The notes under the pieces: generated by a model
The model's database searches: none
What the model saw: the letters and a program-made list of their open reading frames with translations, nothing else
What the model was told of the DNA's origin: nothing
From: Octadecabacter dasysiphoniae
GTDB lineage: Bacteria > Pseudomonadota > Alphaproteobacteria > Rhodobacterales > Rhodobacteraceae
DNA: 64,000 bases
Reading direction: 5' to 3'
NCBI RefSeq assembly: GCF_021532615.1
Contig: NZ_JAKGAQ010000001.1
Coordinates: 310,001 to 374,000 of the forward strand
Position numbers and translations under genes: made by a program
Part shown: positions 36,309 to 48,479 of the stretch, piece by piece
Layout: the number at the start of each line of letters is the position of its first letter
Numbering within the stretch: the stretch's first letter is position 1

Positions 36309-36979
36309 TCGGGCGGATTGCTGGACGGCTGGAATACCGCGCGGCGGATCATGTTTTGATCGACGTCAAAGGCGTTGGATATATCGTCTTTGTTAGTGAT
36401 CGTGTGATGGCGACGTTGCCGGGCAACGGAGAGGCGGTTGCCCTTTATACCGACCTGTTGGTGCGCGAAGACCTGTTGCAGTTGTTTGGATTCACCACGT
36501 TGGTTGAAAAGGAATGGCACCGTTTGTTGATGTCTGTTCAGGGCATCGGCGCAAAAGCATCCATGGCGATTTTGGGCACTTTGGGCGCGGACGGCGTGAG
36601 CCGGTCTATCGCGCTGGGCGATTGGGCGGCGGTGGCGACGGCCAAGGGTGTTGGGCCAAAAACGGCGAAAAAGGTGATTTTGGACCTGAAAGACAAAGCG
36701 CACGGCGTGATGGCGATGGCCGGAACAGGGGTAAGTGCTGCGCCTGCGGCGGGCGGGGCGGCATCTGCCTCCGCTGACGCGGACCCAGATGCCGTGTTGG
36801 AACCGTTCGTTGCGAGCGACGGGGCGGCGCAGTCAGAGGCGCTGTCGGCGTTGGGCAATCTGGGTTACAGCCCGTCTGATGCGGCCAGTGCTGTGGCGCA
36901 GGCTGCGGGCGAAAATGCCGGAGCGGATGTGGCAACACTGATCCGCGCCGCGCTAAAGCTGCTGGCACCGAAGGGATAA
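36305..36979 (+). CDS. ruvA: Holliday junction branch-migration protein RuvA
   Basis: Binds four-way junctions and loads RuvB. 224 residues: N-terminal OB domain ([22 protein letters not shown]), helix-hairpin-helix motifs around 70-125 ([14 protein letters not shown] and [17 protein letters not shown]), an Ala-rich linker (about 140-165), and the C-terminal RuvB-contacting domain. Overlaps ruvC by 4 nt and is 4 nt from ruvB. Confidence 0.96.
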   Translation: MIGRIAGRLEYRAADHVLIDVKGVGYIVFVSDRVMATLPGNGEAVALYTDLLVREDLLQLFGFTTLVEKEWHRLLMSVQGIGAKASMAILGTLGADGVSRSIALGDWAAVATAKGVGPKTAKKVILDLKDKAHGVMAMAGTGVSAAPAAGGAASASADADPDAVLEPFVASDGAAQSEALSALGNLGYSPSDAASAVAQAAGENAGADVATLIRAALKLLAPKG

Positions 36980-36983
36980 CGCC

Positions 36984-37997
36984 GTGTCTGACACATCCAT
37001 GCAGCCGGAACGGCAAGCGGAAGACAACGACCGTGCATTGCGCCCACAGGTTCTGGATGAATTTATCGGGCAGGCGGACGCGCGGGCCAATCTGAAGGTG
37101 TTTATCGAAAGCGCGAAGCGGCGCGGTGAGGCGATGGACCACACGCTGTTTCATGGTCCGCCCGGTTTGGGCAAGACGACGCTGGCGCAAATCATGGCGC
37201 GCGAGCTTGGTGTCGGGTTTCGCATGACGTCTGGCCCTGTGCTGGCCAAGGCGGGTGATTTGGCTGCGATCCTGACGAACCTTGAGGCGCGCGATGTGTT
37301 GTTTATCGATGAGATTCATCGGCTTAATCCAGCCGTTGAGGAAGTCTTGTACCCCGCGCTTGAGGATTTCGAGCTTGATCTGGTGATTGGCGAAGGTCCT
37401 GCTGCGCGCACGGTTCGGATTGAATTGCAGCCCTTCACCCTGATCGGGGCGACGACGCGCATGGGGCTTTTGACCACGCCATTGCGGGATCGTTTCGGCA
37501 TTCCGACGCGGCTGGAATTTTATAACACAGCCGAGTTGCACCAGATCGTCACCCGCGGTGCGCGGCTGATGGGTGCCCCTGCGACAGAAAACGGCGCCCA
37601 AGAGATCGCGAAACGGGCGCGAGGCACCCCGCGCATTGCCGGGCGTTTGCTGCGCCGTGTCGTGGATTTCGCGATTGTGGAGGGTGACGGGACGGTCACA
37701 CAAGAAATTGCGGATCGTGCGTTAACCCGGTTGGGCGTGGATGATTTGGGGCTGGATGGTGCGGATCGTCGGTATCTGAAGCTCATCGCCGAAAACTATC
37801 AGGGCGGGCCTGTCGGGATTGAAACGCTGTCTGCGGCGCTGTCTGAAAGCCGCGATGCGCTGGAAGAAGTGATTGAACCCTATTTGCTGCAACAAGGATT
37901 GATCCAGCGTACGCCGCGCGGGCGGATGTTGGCGCAAAAGGCCTGGACGCATCTGGGGATGGCGCCACCCCAAAAGCCCAGTGATCTGTTTGACTGA
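36984..37997 (+). CDS. ruvB: Holliday junction branch-migration ATPase RuvB
   Basis: Hexameric AAA+ motor that drives branch migration. 337 residues with Walker A GPPGLGKT (58-65), Walker B FIDEIH (108-112), sensor GATTRMG and a C-terminal winged helix. The start is GTG at 36984, with AAGGG upstream; an internal ATG (M6) is possible. Third gene of ruvCAB. Confidence 0.97.
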   Translation: MSDTSMQPERQAEDNDRALRPQVLDEFIGQADARANLKVFIESAKRRGEAMDHTLFHGPPGLGKTTLAQIMARELGVGFRMTSGPVLAKAGDLAAILTNLEARDVLFIDEIHRLNPAVEEVLYPALEDFELDLVIGEGPAARTVRIELQPFTLIGATTRMGLLTTPLRDRFGIPTRLEFYNTAELHQIVTRGARLMGAPATENGAQEIAKRARGTPRIAGRLLRRVVDFAIVEGDGTVTQEIADRALTRLGVDDLGLDGADRRYLKLIAENYQGGPVGIETLSAALSESRDALEEVIEPYLLQQGLIQRTPRGRMLAQKAWTHLGMAPPQKPSDLFD

Positions 37998-38077
37998 CAC
38001 AGGCCCTGCGGGGCGAGTTTTTTGGCCTAGATGAAGCAGGGGGTTGAGCCTGCCTCTAGGGGCGGTATCAAGGTTGT

Positions 38078-38704
38078 ATGATGGATGTGACTCAGATCGA
38101 ACCGCTTTTTACCCGTGCTGATGGTACTTACCTGTGTGCCCGTTGGGGCCGCCCGATTGTGCCTGTGGTGTTTGGTGTTGAGGATGACGCCATTGGTGTT
38201 TTGAAAGGCGCATTCGAGGCGGTTTGCGCGTTGGCGGGCCACCAGATGGATGAGTTGGACGCGGAACTGGGTGTCAACGTCATGATGTTGTTTTGCCGCG
38301 ATTGGGATGAGCTGGTGGGGGTGCCCGATCTGGACCGCCTCGTGCCTGAATTGGGTGATCTGGTGGGCCGTTTGATCAAGGCGGATGCCAACCAGTACCG
38401 GATATTCAGGTTTGATGATGCGGGGGCCATTCAGGCGTGTTTCATTTTTCTGCGGATGGACGAAAACTTGGCTGCCGTGCCGGCTGAGACGTTGGCACTG
38501 TCCCAAGCCGTGCAATCCATTGTGCTGTGGTCAGATGTCGCGTTTAGCGATGCGTCGCCTTTGGCGTTGATTGACGGCAATGCCGTGCTGCGTCCTGACA
38601 TCGCGGGTGTGATCCGCGCGGTGTATGATCCGGTTATGCCAGCTGTTGCGCACGACAGCAGCCATGCCTTGCGGCTGGCAGCGCGGATCGGGGCGTTGCA
38701 ATGA
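38078..38704 (+). CDS. Conserved hypothetical protein between ruvB and ybgC
   Basis: Not recognised functionally. A 208-residue soluble protein, acidic, without signal peptide or membrane helix; residues 1-30 contain a WGRPIVPVVFGVEDDA strand-like segment and the C-terminal half is helical. It overlaps ybgC by 4 nt (ATGA), so it is translated together with the Tol-Pal cluster. I recall homologues at this place in other Rhodobacteraceae, but no experimental role. Confidence 0.8.
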   Translation: MMDVTQIEPLFTRADGTYLCARWGRPIVPVVFGVEDDAIGVLKGAFEAVCALAGHQMDELDAELGVNVMMLFCRDWDELVGVPDLDRLVPELGDLVGRLIKADANQYRIFRFDDAGAIQACFIFLRMDENLAAVPAETLALSQAVQSIVLWSDVAFSDASPLALIDGNAVLRPDIAGVIRAVYDPVMPAVAHDSSHALRLAARIGALQ

Positions 38705-39090
38705 CCCATCGGTTGCCGCTTCGGATATATTACGAAGACACCGACCTTGCCGGGATTGTGTATTACGCCAATTACCTGAAATTCATTGAACGTGGCCGCA
38801 GTGAATGGGTGCGCGAGATGGGTATCGATCAGGCGGCGATGAAACGCGATGAGGGCGTTGTGTTTGCCGTGCGCCGTGTTGAGGCCGATTATCACAGCCC
38901 GGCAAAATACGATGATGAGGTCGTCGTGACGACACAAGTTGAGGCCGTGACGGGCGCGCGGTTGATCGTGAAGCAAACAGTTGAACGGGATGGCGACGTT
39001 TTGTTCAGCGCGCTTGTGACGATTGTCGCGATCAACGAGGCCGGTGCGCCTGCGCGGCTTCCGGCGGCTTTTCGCCGAAATTTGCACTGA
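38701..39090 (+). CDS. ybgC: Tol-Pal-associated acyl-CoA thioesterase YbgC
   Basis: Hot-dog-fold thioesterase, 129 residues. The 4-hydroxybenzoyl-CoA thioesterase motif YYEDTDLAGIVYYANYLKFIERGR appears at about 10-33, with catalytic D15. In E. coli it hydrolyses short-chain acyl-CoA and interacts with phospholipid enzymes. It is at the head of tolQRAB-pal, separated from tolQ by 113 bp. Confidence 0.95.
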   Translation: MTHRLPLRIYYEDTDLAGIVYYANYLKFIERGRSEWVREMGIDQAAMKRDEGVVFAVRRVEADYHSPAKYDDEVVVTTQVEAVTGARLIVKQTVERDGDVLFSALVTIVAINEAGAPARLPAAFRRNLH

Positions 39091-39203
39091 TATCTGCGCC
39101 TGAACGCCTGAGCGCGCGCGTTTTGTTGGCAATCCTCGCCAAGCTGGGATACATCTGTCCTCAATCAGAGGTCAAAATGGCCCGATAAAGCAGAGCAGGC
39201 GTT

Positions 39204-39872
39204 ATGGAACCAAATTTTACGATGTGGGGAATGTTTGCCCACGCAACGATTGCCGTACAGATTGTCATGATCGTATTGGTGGTCGCGTCCGTGTGGTGTT
39301 GGGCTGTGATCGTGGACAAATGGATGCAGTATCGCCGTGCGCGCGCAGAAGCGCGGGTGTTTGACGAGGCGTTCTGGTCTGGCAATCCGCTGGATGAACT
39401 GTTTGACAAAATCGGCGCATCCCCCAAGGGCCAGTCTGAAAAGATTTTCGCGTCCGGCATGTTGGAATGGCGCAGATCGCACCGTCAGGATGGCGGGCTG
39501 ATCGCGGGGGCCACCAGCCGGATTGATCGCAACATGGATGTGGCGATTGCCAAAGAAACCGAGAATTTGCAGCGCGGTTTGACTGTTCTGGCCACGGTTG
39601 GATCATCAGCGCCGTTCATTGGCCTGTTTGGTACGGTGATCGGTATCATGAACGCGTTTATTGAAATCGCCGAACAGCAGAACACGAACCTTGCCGTTGT
39701 GGCGCCGGGCATCGCCGAGGCTTTGTTGGCCACGGGGTTGGGCCTGTTCGCGGCTATTCCCGCCGTTATCTATTACAATAAACTGAGCGCGGATGCGGAC
39801 CGGATCATTTCGGGGTACGAAGCATTTGCAGACGAATTTGCCACCATTCTTAGCCGCCAGTTGGATTCCTAA
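39204..39872 (+). CDS. tolQ: Tol-Pal proton channel protein TolQ
   Basis: Inner-membrane ion-channel subunit (MotA/TolQ/ExbB family), 222 residues with three membrane segments (about 8-33, 120-145 and 165-190). The conserved ATVGSSAPFIGLFGTVIGIM motif region (in pieces) and the third-helix GIAEALLATGLGLFAAIPAV are diagnostic. With TolR it uses the proton gradient to energise TolA during outer-membrane constriction at division. Confidence 0.96.
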   Translation: MEPNFTMWGMFAHATIAVQIVMIVLVVASVWCWAVIVDKWMQYRRARAEARVFDEAFWSGNPLDELFDKIGASPKGQSEKIFASGMLEWRRSHRQDGGLIAGATSRIDRNMDVAIAKETENLQRGLTVLATVGSSAPFIGLFGTVIGIMNAFIEIAEQQNTNLAVVAPGIAEALLATGLGLFAAIPAVIYYNKLSADADRIISGYEAFADEFATILSRQLDS

Positions 39873-39875
39873 GCC

Positions 39876-40364
39876 ATGGGTGGCGGTGTCATGAAGCAGG
39901 CGGACGGGGGCGGGCGACGCGCGCGCCGTCGGGGTCGCCGATCCATGCCGATGAGCGAGATTAACGTCACGCCGTTTGTTGATGTCATGTTGGTGTTGTT
40001 GATCATCTTTATGGTCGCAGCCCCGTTGTTGACTGTTGGTGTTCCCGTTCAATTGCCTGAAACGGCGGCCAATGCGTTGCCGACGGATGATGAAGAACCG
40101 CTTACGGTGACGCTGACCGCTGAGGGTGAGATTATGATCCAGGAGACGGTCGTCGCCGCGTCTGATCTGATCCCGCGCTTGCAAGGCATTGCGGCGGAAC
40201 GCGACGGGGACCGGATTTTCCTGCGCGCGGATGGTGTGAACGAATGGAACGCTGTGGCGCAGGTCATGGGTGCGCTGAATGCGGCGGGCTTCAACAATAT
40301 TGGTCTGGTGACGGACATTGGTGGTCCGACCCTTGATGGGGCAGCGGACGGATCAGACGGGTAA
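39876..40364 (+). CDS. tolR: Tol-Pal protein TolR (ExbD family)
   Basis: A 162-residue bitopic inner-membrane protein. It has an Arg-rich cytoplasmic tail (about 13-22), then EINVTPFVDVMLVLLIIFM (pieces of 28-46) with the functional Asp D36 in the helix, followed by a periplasmic domain. Starts 3 nt after tolQ. An internal ATG at 39891 is an alternative start. Confidence 0.95.
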   Translation: MGGGVMKQADGGGRRARRRGRRSMPMSEINVTPFVDVMLVLLIIFMVAAPLLTVGVPVQLPETAANALPTDDEEPLTVTLTAEGEIMIQETVVAASDLIPRLQGIAAERDGDRIFLRADGVNEWNAVAQVMGALNAAGFNNIGLVTDIGGPTLDGAADGSDG

Positions 40365-40370
40365 TCACGC

Positions 40371-41480
40371 ATGAGCGTTGGCACCTATCTTTCAGGCACA
40401 GGACACGCGGCACTGGTCGTGTGGATGATTGCGGGTTGGGGCATGTCCGCCGACCCGTTGCCGTTTGAGGTGACAGAAGTATCTGTTGTGTCCGGCGCGG
40501 AATTTGCGGCGCTGACCCAAGGGGTGCAGCCGGACCTTCCGGCGGGCGACCCTGTTGAGATTGAACCACCCGTGATTGATGAAACGCCCCCCGCGCCGAT
40601 CATCGAAACACCGCCAGAGGTCACAGAAACGCCGCCACCTGTACCGGCCCCTGCCGTGGAAACACCGCCAGAGGCACCCGATCTGAGTGTGCCCGAAACG
40701 ATCGTCACCGATACGCCGCCGGATGTGCCTGACACGCCAACGATTGTGGCTCCGCCGCCCTCGGCCGAGGTTGGCAGCAGCACGCGGCCCGTGCCGCGCC
40801 CTGCGCTGCGTGTGGCCCCCGAAATTATAGCGCCTCCGCCGCCAGATGCGACCGTCGCGCCCGAAGTGGCAGAGGCGGCAACGGATCAGAGCGACGTGCC
40901 AGCGGACGAAGACGTGCCGGTGACCGAGGAAACCACGGCGCCCGAAGCTGCGGCAGACCAGATTGTCACCGAAGCCGAAGAACCCGCCTTTGCGCCGGAA
41001 GTGTCCAGTCGTCCACAAACGCGGCCCCAACGTGCTGCGGTGGCAGAAACGCCGACCGAAGATGCGGTTGATCCTGTGGCCGCCGCCTTGGCTGCGGCGG
41101 GTGCTGTTGAAACGCCAACACCAACGCCGAGCCCCGCAAAGGGCCTGTCCGGCGGGCAGTTGTCGGACGGGGATAAGGCCGGATTTTTGCGCCAGATCGG
41201 AACCTGTTGGAACACCGGGACGTTGTCCACGGGCGCACAGAACACGATCATCGATATGGTGTTTGATATGACGCCGGATGGACGCCCCGTATCAGCCTCT
41301 GTGCGTTTGGATGGATTTTCTGGGGGATCAGCGGCGGATGCCGATGCCGCATTCCAGACTGCGCGGCGCGCATTGCTGCGCTGTTCGGGCGATAGCGGCT
41401 ACGATTTACCCCGTGATCAATACGATCAATGGGCCCGCGTTATTCTAACGGTTGACCCAACGGCGATGCGCCAAAGATGA
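40371..41480 (+). CDS. tolA: TolA-like cell-envelope protein
   Basis: A 369-residue protein with one N-terminal membrane anchor (about 5-24). The long periplasmic stretch rich in Pro, Ala, Glu and Thr (about 60-260, repeated ETPPE and TPPPVP-type units) replaces the helical domain of E. coli TolA. The C-terminal TolA/TonB-like domain (about 275-365) contains [10 protein letters not shown] and two Cys. It bridges TolQR to Pal. Assigned by position and architecture; starts 6 nt after tolR and overlaps tolB by 4 nt. Confidence 0.88.
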   Translation: MSVGTYLSGTGHAALVVWMIAGWGMSADPLPFEVTEVSVVSGAEFAALTQGVQPDLPAGDPVEIEPPVIDETPPAPIIETPPEVTETPPPVPAPAVETPPEAPDLSVPETIVTDTPPDVPDTPTIVAPPPSAEVGSSTRPVPRPALRVAPEIIAPPPPDATVAPEVAEAATDQSDVPADEDVPVTEETTAPEAAADQIVTEAEEPAFAPEVSSRPQTRPQRAAVAETPTEDAVDPVAAALAAAGAVETPTPTPSPAKGLSGGQLSDGDKAGFLRQIGTCWNTGTLSTGAQNTIIDMVFDMTPDGRPVSASVRLDGFSGGSAADADAAFQTARRALLRCSGDSGYDLPRDQYDQWARVILTVDPTAMRQR

Positions 41481-41542
41481 CAGATATTTTCCGCAGTGAT
41501 CCGCCGAAGCGAAAACTCCCCGTTGAAAAGAGGGATAATAAA

Positions 41543-42883
41543 GTGAGTATGAGCGCCATGATGACAAAATTTATGACTTTTATGACCGCGATCATGATCG
41601 CGATGGCCGCACCCCCAAGCGCACAGGCGCAAGAACCCTTGCGATTGACTTTGCGCGACGGTGTGATCGAAGCCCTGCCGTTTGCACTGCCCGCCTTTCA
41701 GTCCGAAGTCGCCGGGTCCGAACAAATGGCCGCTGATATCAGCCGCGTGATTGCAGAGGATCTGAACGGCACCGGATTGTTCCGCCAGATTCCAGCCTCT
41801 GCGTTTATTTCCACGCCAGCGGGCTTTGGCGCGCCGATTGCGTTTCCCGATTGGCGCGCGATCAACGCCCAAGCCTTGGTGACGGGCGCTGTGGCGGTGA
41901 ATGGCAGTCAGGTGACGGTGAAATTCCGGCTCTATGATGTGTTTTCGGGCGCTGAAATGGGCGAAGGATTGCAATTTGCCGGCACCACGGATGGCTGGCG
42001 TCGCATGGCGCACAAGGTTTCTGATGCTGTTTACAGCCGCATCACAGGCGAGGCGGGCTATTTCGACAGCCGAGTGGTTTATGTGGCCGAAACCGGCCCC
42101 AAGGATGACCGCGCCAAGCGTTTGGCTATCATGGATTATGACGGCGCGAATGTGCAGTACCTGACCGACAGCAGCGCGATTGTGCTGGCGCCGCGGTTCT
42201 CCCCCACGGGGGATCGTGTGCTTTACACCAGCTACGAAAGCGGTTTTCCGCGCATCAATGTGTTGGATGTTGCGACGGTCGGGCGGCAACAATTGGCAAC
42301 AGCAGATGGTGAAATGGCATTTTCCCCGCGCTTTAGCCTTGATGGGCGGCAGGTGATTTATTCATTGGCCAATGGGGGCAACACCGACATCTACCGCACC
42401 GATCTGGCGACAGGTCAAAGCACCCGTTTGACGAACACGCCCGCGATTGAAACTGCGCCGTCGTTCAGCCCCGATGGCAGCCAGATCGTGTTTGAATCAG
42501 ACCGGTCCGGCACACAGCAGCTTTATGTGATGGGCGCGAATGGCGGTGAACCGCAGCGGATTTCCTTTGGAAACGGGCGATATGGGACACCTGTCTGGTC
42601 GCCGCGTGGTGATTTGATCGCGTTCACCAAACAAGAGGCCGGGCGTTTCCACATCGGTGTGATGCGCACGGATGGCACCGAAGAACGCCTTTTGACGTCG
42701 TCGTTTTTGGATGAGGGCCCGACATGGGCCCCGAACGGGCGCGTCATCATGTTTGCGCGCGAAACCCAAGGGGCGGATGGCACGACCGGGCTGTACTCCG
42801 TTGATATCACGGGCCGTAATCTGCGCCGCGTGACAACGCCACAAGGCGGGTCTGATCCGTCTTGGGGACCGTTACAGCGGTAG
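41543..42883 (+). CDS. tolB: Tol-Pal translocation protein TolB
   Basis: Periplasmic beta-propeller protein that contacts Pal and TolA. About 446 residues from GTG 41543; N-terminal domain about 35-170 and six WD40-like PD40 repeats ([35 protein letters not shown] and [12 protein letters not shown] among them). I choose GTG 41543 because GAGGG is 8 nt upstream and the signal peptide then sits at the N-terminus ([18 protein letters not shown] ... AQA). The ATG at 41477, overlapping the tolA stop, is an alternative start 22 codons earlier. Confidence 0.94.
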   Translation: MSMSAMMTKFMTFMTAIMIAMAAPPSAQAQEPLRLTLRDGVIEALPFALPAFQSEVAGSEQMAADISRVIAEDLNGTGLFRQIPASAFISTPAGFGAPIAFPDWRAINAQALVTGAVAVNGSQVTVKFRLYDVFSGAEMGEGLQFAGTTDGWRRMAHKVSDAVYSRITGEAGYFDSRVVYVAETGPKDDRAKRLAIMDYDGANVQYLTDSSAIVLAPRFSPTGDRVLYTSYESGFPRINVLDVATVGRQQLATADGEMAFSPRFSLDGRQVIYSLANGGNTDIYRTDLATGQSTRLTNTPAIETAPSFSPDGSQIVFESDRSGTQQLYVMGANGGEPQRISFGNGRYGTPVWSPRGDLIAFTKQEAGRFHIGVMRTDGTEERLLTSSFLDEGPTWAPNGRVIMFARETQGADGTTGLYSVDITGRNLRRVTTPQGGSDPSWGPLQR

Positions 42884-42974
42884 GTTCGGGCTGATCACGC
42901 ATTCGCGATTCTCAATTCAATTTCTGCGTGCTAGACTGGCCGCAACGAGCAAACAAAAATAACGGGACAGACCC

Positions 42975-43502
42975 ATGAAATATCTTATCAAAGCCGTTCT
43001 GGTGATTGGCGCACTGACGCTGAGCGCATGCACGAACGCAGACCGTTTCGACAATGCCGATGCGGTTGATCTGAACGCACAGAATGGCGCCAATGGCGTG
43101 AACCAGACCGCGCTTGACCCATCCCAGAACCCGTCCAGCCCGCAGTTTTTCAGCCAGACCATTGGCGATCGCGTGTTGTTTGAGGTGGACACATCCACAT
43201 TGACTGCCGCAGGCCGTGCCACGTTGGACGGACAAGCCGGTTGGTTGACCACGAATTCCGACTATCTGGCCGTGATCGAAGGCCACGCGGATGAACAGGG
43301 CACACGTGAATACAACCTTGCGCTGGGCGCACGTCGCGCCAATGCTGTGCGTGAATATCTGATTTCCAAGGGCCTGCCGTCCAGCCGTATTCGTACGGTT
43401 TCATATGGCAAGGAACGCCCGATTGCGGTCTGTTCTGAAGAAGCCTGTTATGCACAAAACCGCCGCGCTGTGACGATCATTTCGATCGCTCAAAGCAGCT
43501 AA
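42975..43502 (+). CDS. pal: Peptidoglycan-associated lipoprotein Pal
   Basis: Outer-membrane lipoprotein that binds peptidoglycan. 175 residues: signal peptide with lipobox LSAC (C19), a short linker, and an OmpA-like domain (about 60-170) with EGHADEQGTREYNLALGARRA (in pieces) and SRIRTVSYGKERP. Needs Lgt (also in this window) for lipidation. It has its own 91-bp leader after tolB, so an extra promoter is possible. Confidence 0.96.
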   Translation: MKYLIKAVLVIGALTLSACTNADRFDNADAVDLNAQNGANGVNQTALDPSQNPSSPQFFSQTIGDRVLFEVDTSTLTAAGRATLDGQAGWLTTNSDYLAVIEGHADEQGTREYNLALGARRANAVREYLISKGLPSSRIRTVSYGKERPIAVCSEEACYAQNRRAVTIISIAQSS

Positions 43503-43524
43503 ACGGTTCTTTCGGGGGAAAGAC

Positions 43525-44340
43525 ATGATCCGCACACTCGCCCTTATTGCCGCGATGGCCGTCCCAACTGGGGCGGCTTTCGCACAAGATCAAACTTTGG
43601 CCGATATCCGCGCCGAATTGTCGGGTCTGTATTCCGATGTGACCGCGCTGCGCGGTGAATTGGTGGCGTCGGGCCAATCCGGGCAAGGGATTGCGGGATC
43701 AACGCCGCTGGATCGTTTGAATTCGATCGAGGCTGAACTGACGCGCCTGACCTCCAAGACCGAAGATCTGGAATTTCGTATCACGCGCATCACCCGCGAC
43801 GGCACCAATCGCATTGGTGATCTTGAATTCCGTCTGTGCGAACTTGAGGCGGGCTGTGACATTGGCCAATTGGGTGACACACCGTCGCTGGGCGGTGTTG
43901 ACGTTGAACCAACCGCCCCCGCCATGGAAACCCCGCTGAGCAGTGGCCCGTCGTTGGCCGTGGGTGAGCAAGAGGACTTTACGCGGGCGCAGGAGGCGCT
44001 CGCTTCTGGTGACTTTCGCAGCGCCGCTGACCTCCTTGCGTCCTTCAATGAGACCTATCCGGGCAGCCCAGTAGCCGCTGACGCGCATTTCCTGCGGGGG
44101 CAGGCGTTTGAACAATTGGGTGAAACCACGAATGCGGCGCGCGCCTATCTTGCGGCGTTTTCGGGAAATCCCGATGGGTCTGTGGCGCCCGCCGCGTTGA
44201 CAAAGCTTGGCAAAACCCTTGCCGCGTTGGGCCAAAATCAGGATGCCTGTGTCACCTTGGGTGACGTCGCGACGCGCTTTCCCGGTGCACCCGAAGTGGG
44301 CGAGGCACAGCAGGCGATGGCGACGCTGGGATGCGGCTAA
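43525..44340 (+). CDS. cpoB: Tol-Pal accessory protein CpoB/YbgF
   Basis: Periplasmic coordinator of Tol-Pal and septal peptidoglycan synthesis. 271 residues: signal peptide (cleavage near AFAQ), a trimerising coiled coil (about 25-110 with LNSIEAELTRLTSKTEDLEFR in parts), and C-terminal TPR repeats (about 150-265) typical of YbgF. Follows pal by 22 nt; overlaps tilS by 10 nt. Confidence 0.94.
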   Translation: MIRTLALIAAMAVPTGAAFAQDQTLADIRAELSGLYSDVTALRGELVASGQSGQGIAGSTPLDRLNSIEAELTRLTSKTEDLEFRITRITRDGTNRIGDLEFRLCELEAGCDIGQLGDTPSLGGVDVEPTAPAMETPLSSGPSLAVGEQEDFTRAQEALASGDFRSAADLLASFNETYPGSPVAADAHFLRGQAFEQLGETTNAARAYLAAFSGNPDGSVAPAALTKLGKTLAALGQNQDACVTLGDVATRFPGAPEVGEAQQAMATLGCG

Positions 44341-45602
44341 CGCTGGAAGACCGGTTTCGCCACCAGATTGATCAATATCTTTATGACCCTTGGGACGACG
44401 GCCCCGTAGTTTTGGCTGTGTCCGGCGGCAGCGATTCAACCGCCCTGATGCATTTGGCTGCCGCGACAATGGACCGTGCAAGGTTGCACATCCTGACGGT
44501 GGATCACGGATTGCGCGATGTTGACGCCGAGATCGATTTGGTTGCGCGACAAGCGCGATCACTTGGGGTGCCGCATTCCGTGTTGTTATGGCGTTGGGAC
44601 GGTAGCGGTAATTTACAGGCCGCCGCCCGGAATGGACGTTGGACTGCGATCAAGGATTGGTGTGCCGCGCATCAGGGCGACATCGCGTGCCTGACCGGCC
44701 ACACCCGTGATGATCAGGCTGAAACGTTTTTGATGCGTCTTGCGCGCGGGTCTGGTGTGGCGGGTTTGGCGGGGATGGCGCCGACAGCGTCTTTGGACCT
44801 GACGAATGGGCATGGCTTGCGCGTTGTTCGCCCCTTGCTGGATGCCACACGTGCAGAGTTGCAAGCGTGGCTGACGGGGCAGGGTATTTCGTGGTCGCAT
44901 GATCCGTCAAACGACGATGCGAGGTTTGACAGGATCAAAGCCCGGGGCCTGATGGACCAGTTGTCGCAGTTGGGCCTGTCACAGGACCGCATTGTACAAA
45001 CCAGCAATCACATGGCTGCCGCCCGCCGCGAGATGCGCGCCTATGCGGTGATGGTCGCAAAGGCACATATCACGCAACAGGGCGGCGATGTGATGATGCC
45101 CATCAATTGGCCGCAACACCCAGAGGTCGCCGCCAGACTGTTTCGCCACGCGCTGCACTACGTCGGGCAGGGGCCATACCCGCCCCGATCCGATGCATCA
45201 GATGCCCTTTGGCATGGTTTGAAAAACGGCACGGGTGGAACGTTGCATGGATGTTTCGTTTCCGCGCACGGCGATGTTGCACGGATCAGTCGAGAGCCAA
45301 GCGCCGTCGCTGAACCAATGGCATGGCCGCACACAGATGTTGGTGTTTTGTGGGATGGCCGATGGTTGGTGTCATGCACACAAACTGGCGATATGCCCGA
45401 TGATTTGCATGTTGGCGCACTTGGTGGGGCGATCAAAGATGTGCCCGAGTGGCGCGAAACTGGGGTGCCGCGCGCCTCCCTTTTGGCAAGTCCGGCGGTG
45501 TTTAAGTGCGATACTCTCATTTCGGCCCCCGTTGCGGGGCTACAAAACGGATTTTGCGTGCGCATTGTCGCGGATTTCGAGTCTTTCTTGGTTTCCCGTT
45601 GA
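44331..45602 (+). CDS. tilS: tRNA(Ile)-lysidine synthase
   Basis: Modifies C34 of the CAU-anticodon tRNA-Ile to lysidine, changing its codon from AUG to AUA. 423 residues: N-type ATP pyrophosphatase with the PP-loop SGGSDS (31-36), HTRDDQAETFLMRLARGSG (in pieces, about 123-141), and a less conserved C-terminal domain. Overlaps cpoB by 10 nt, so it is part of the tol transcript. Confidence 0.95.
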   Translation: MRLTLEDRFRHQIDQYLYDPWDDGPVVLAVSGGSDSTALMHLAAATMDRARLHILTVDHGLRDVDAEIDLVARQARSLGVPHSVLLWRWDGSGNLQAAARNGRWTAIKDWCAAHQGDIACLTGHTRDDQAETFLMRLARGSGVAGLAGMAPTASLDLTNGHGLRVVRPLLDATRAELQAWLTGQGISWSHDPSNDDARFDRIKARGLMDQLSQLGLSQDRIVQTSNHMAAARREMRAYAVMVAKAHITQQGGDVMMPINWPQHPEVAARLFRHALHYVGQGPYPPRSDASDALWHGLKNGTGGTLHGCFVSAHGDVARISREPSAVAEPMAWPHTDVGVLWDGRWLVSCTQTGDMPDDLHVGALGGAIKDVPEWRETGVPRASLLASPAVFKCDTLISAPVAGLQNGFCVRIVADFESFLVSR

Positions 45603-45689
45603 ACTCACCTTTTAAGCCTCTATCTTAAGGACAAAGGTAACGTGTCGTTAATCCACCGCACCTATTTGTTCTTCTAAAGGAGTGTCGCC

Positions 45690-47609
<1,920 letters not shown>

Positions 47610-47610
47610 A

Positions 47611-47650
47611 TCAAAAGGCCCCGCAGCGTAAAACCTGCGGGGCTTTTTGA
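47611..47650 (+). terminator. Intrinsic terminator of ftsH
   Basis: A 16-bp stem with one G-T pair (47611-47626 with 47635-47650); the 3' arm contains TTTTT. Loop of 8 nt. It begins one nt after the ftsH stop codon. Confidence 0.9.
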
Positions 47651-47731
47651 TTATGGTGATATGTAATGTCACAAGAATTCGGTTGAGGCAGGGCCGTTCC
47701 CACGGCAAGTTGCCCGCCAAAGGAGAACGCC

Positions 47732-48313
47732 ATGCCCGCACTCAAACCCACCCATTATACTGCCGAGGTTGTTTGGCTCGGTTCGGTGATGACGGATGAT
47801 CGAAATGAACTGGCATCACCCGCGCGCGACGCGCTTGATCTGACGTTTGACGGCGTTGCGGGTGCGTTTCATGCCGGGGTGACGCGCCCGTCGTGCAGCC
47901 GCGTCAAATCGCAATACGCCAAGGGCACGCCGATCAGGAACGAGCGCCAGCTGTGCATCGTCAGCCAGGAAGAGCTGGATGAGGTCGCTGCTGAAATGGG
48001 GATTGACACGATTGAACCGACCCGCGTTGGTGCGACAATCGTTGTCAAAGGTATCCCTGATTTCACGCATATTCCGCCGTCATCGCGGCTTCAGGGGCCA
48101 AGCGGCGCAACAGTCACAGTGGACATGGAAAACCGCCCCTGCCTGTTTCCGGCCAAATCGCTTGAGGTGGTGCATCCGGGCCAAGGTGCAATGTTCAAAC
48201 CGGCGGCTAAAAACCGTCGTGGTGTTTGTGCGTGGGTCGCCGCAGAGGGGCGGATCGCGGTTGGCGATACCCTGACGCTTCACATCCCCGATCAGCGCGC
48301 ATGGATGCCATAA
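47732..48313 (+). CDS. MOSC-domain protein
   Basis: A 193-residue single-domain protein resembling MOSC (molybdenum cofactor sulfurase C-terminal) proteins: an early SRVKSQYAKGTPIRNERQL (pieces) strand region, TRVGATIVVKGIPDFTHIPPSSRL (pieces) and the conserved Cys in ENRPC (about residue 134). These bind or transfer sulfur to metal centres; the partner is unknown. AAGGAG precedes the ATG. Single gene between ftsH and fhs. Confidence 0.82.
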   Translation: MPALKPTHYTAEVVWLGSVMTDDRNELASPARDALDLTFDGVAGAFHAGVTRPSCSRVKSQYAKGTPIRNERQLCIVSQEELDEVAAEMGIDTIEPTRVGATIVVKGIPDFTHIPPSSRLQGPSGATVTVDMENRPCLFPAKSLEVVHPGQGAMFKPAAKNRRGVCAWVAAEGRIAVGDTLTLHIPDQRAWMP

Positions 48314-48479
48314 CCCGTCGTTAATGAGACCCAGGGTTTCCCATCAGAAACGAATGATCGCGTCGGCGGCGATTCCGATAGCGAAAATGTCGTTATCGCG
48401 TCCCGGATCACTTCCAAGGCGTGGTTAGGGTGTGCCAAAGCATACTGAACGCAGCCATTCGGCTTAAGGGGAGAAGACC

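Noticed and set aside
36606..37703. 365-codon minus-strand frame opposite ruvA and ruvB
   Set aside because: Low-complexity Arg/Pro/His-rich translation typical of an antisense shadow; ruvAB are certain.
48376..48398. Imperfect inverted repeat CGATAGCG-N7-CGTTATCG in the fhs leader as a riboswitch or operator
   Set aside because: Seven of eight pairs only, no match to any riboswitch I can recognise; too weak to annotate.
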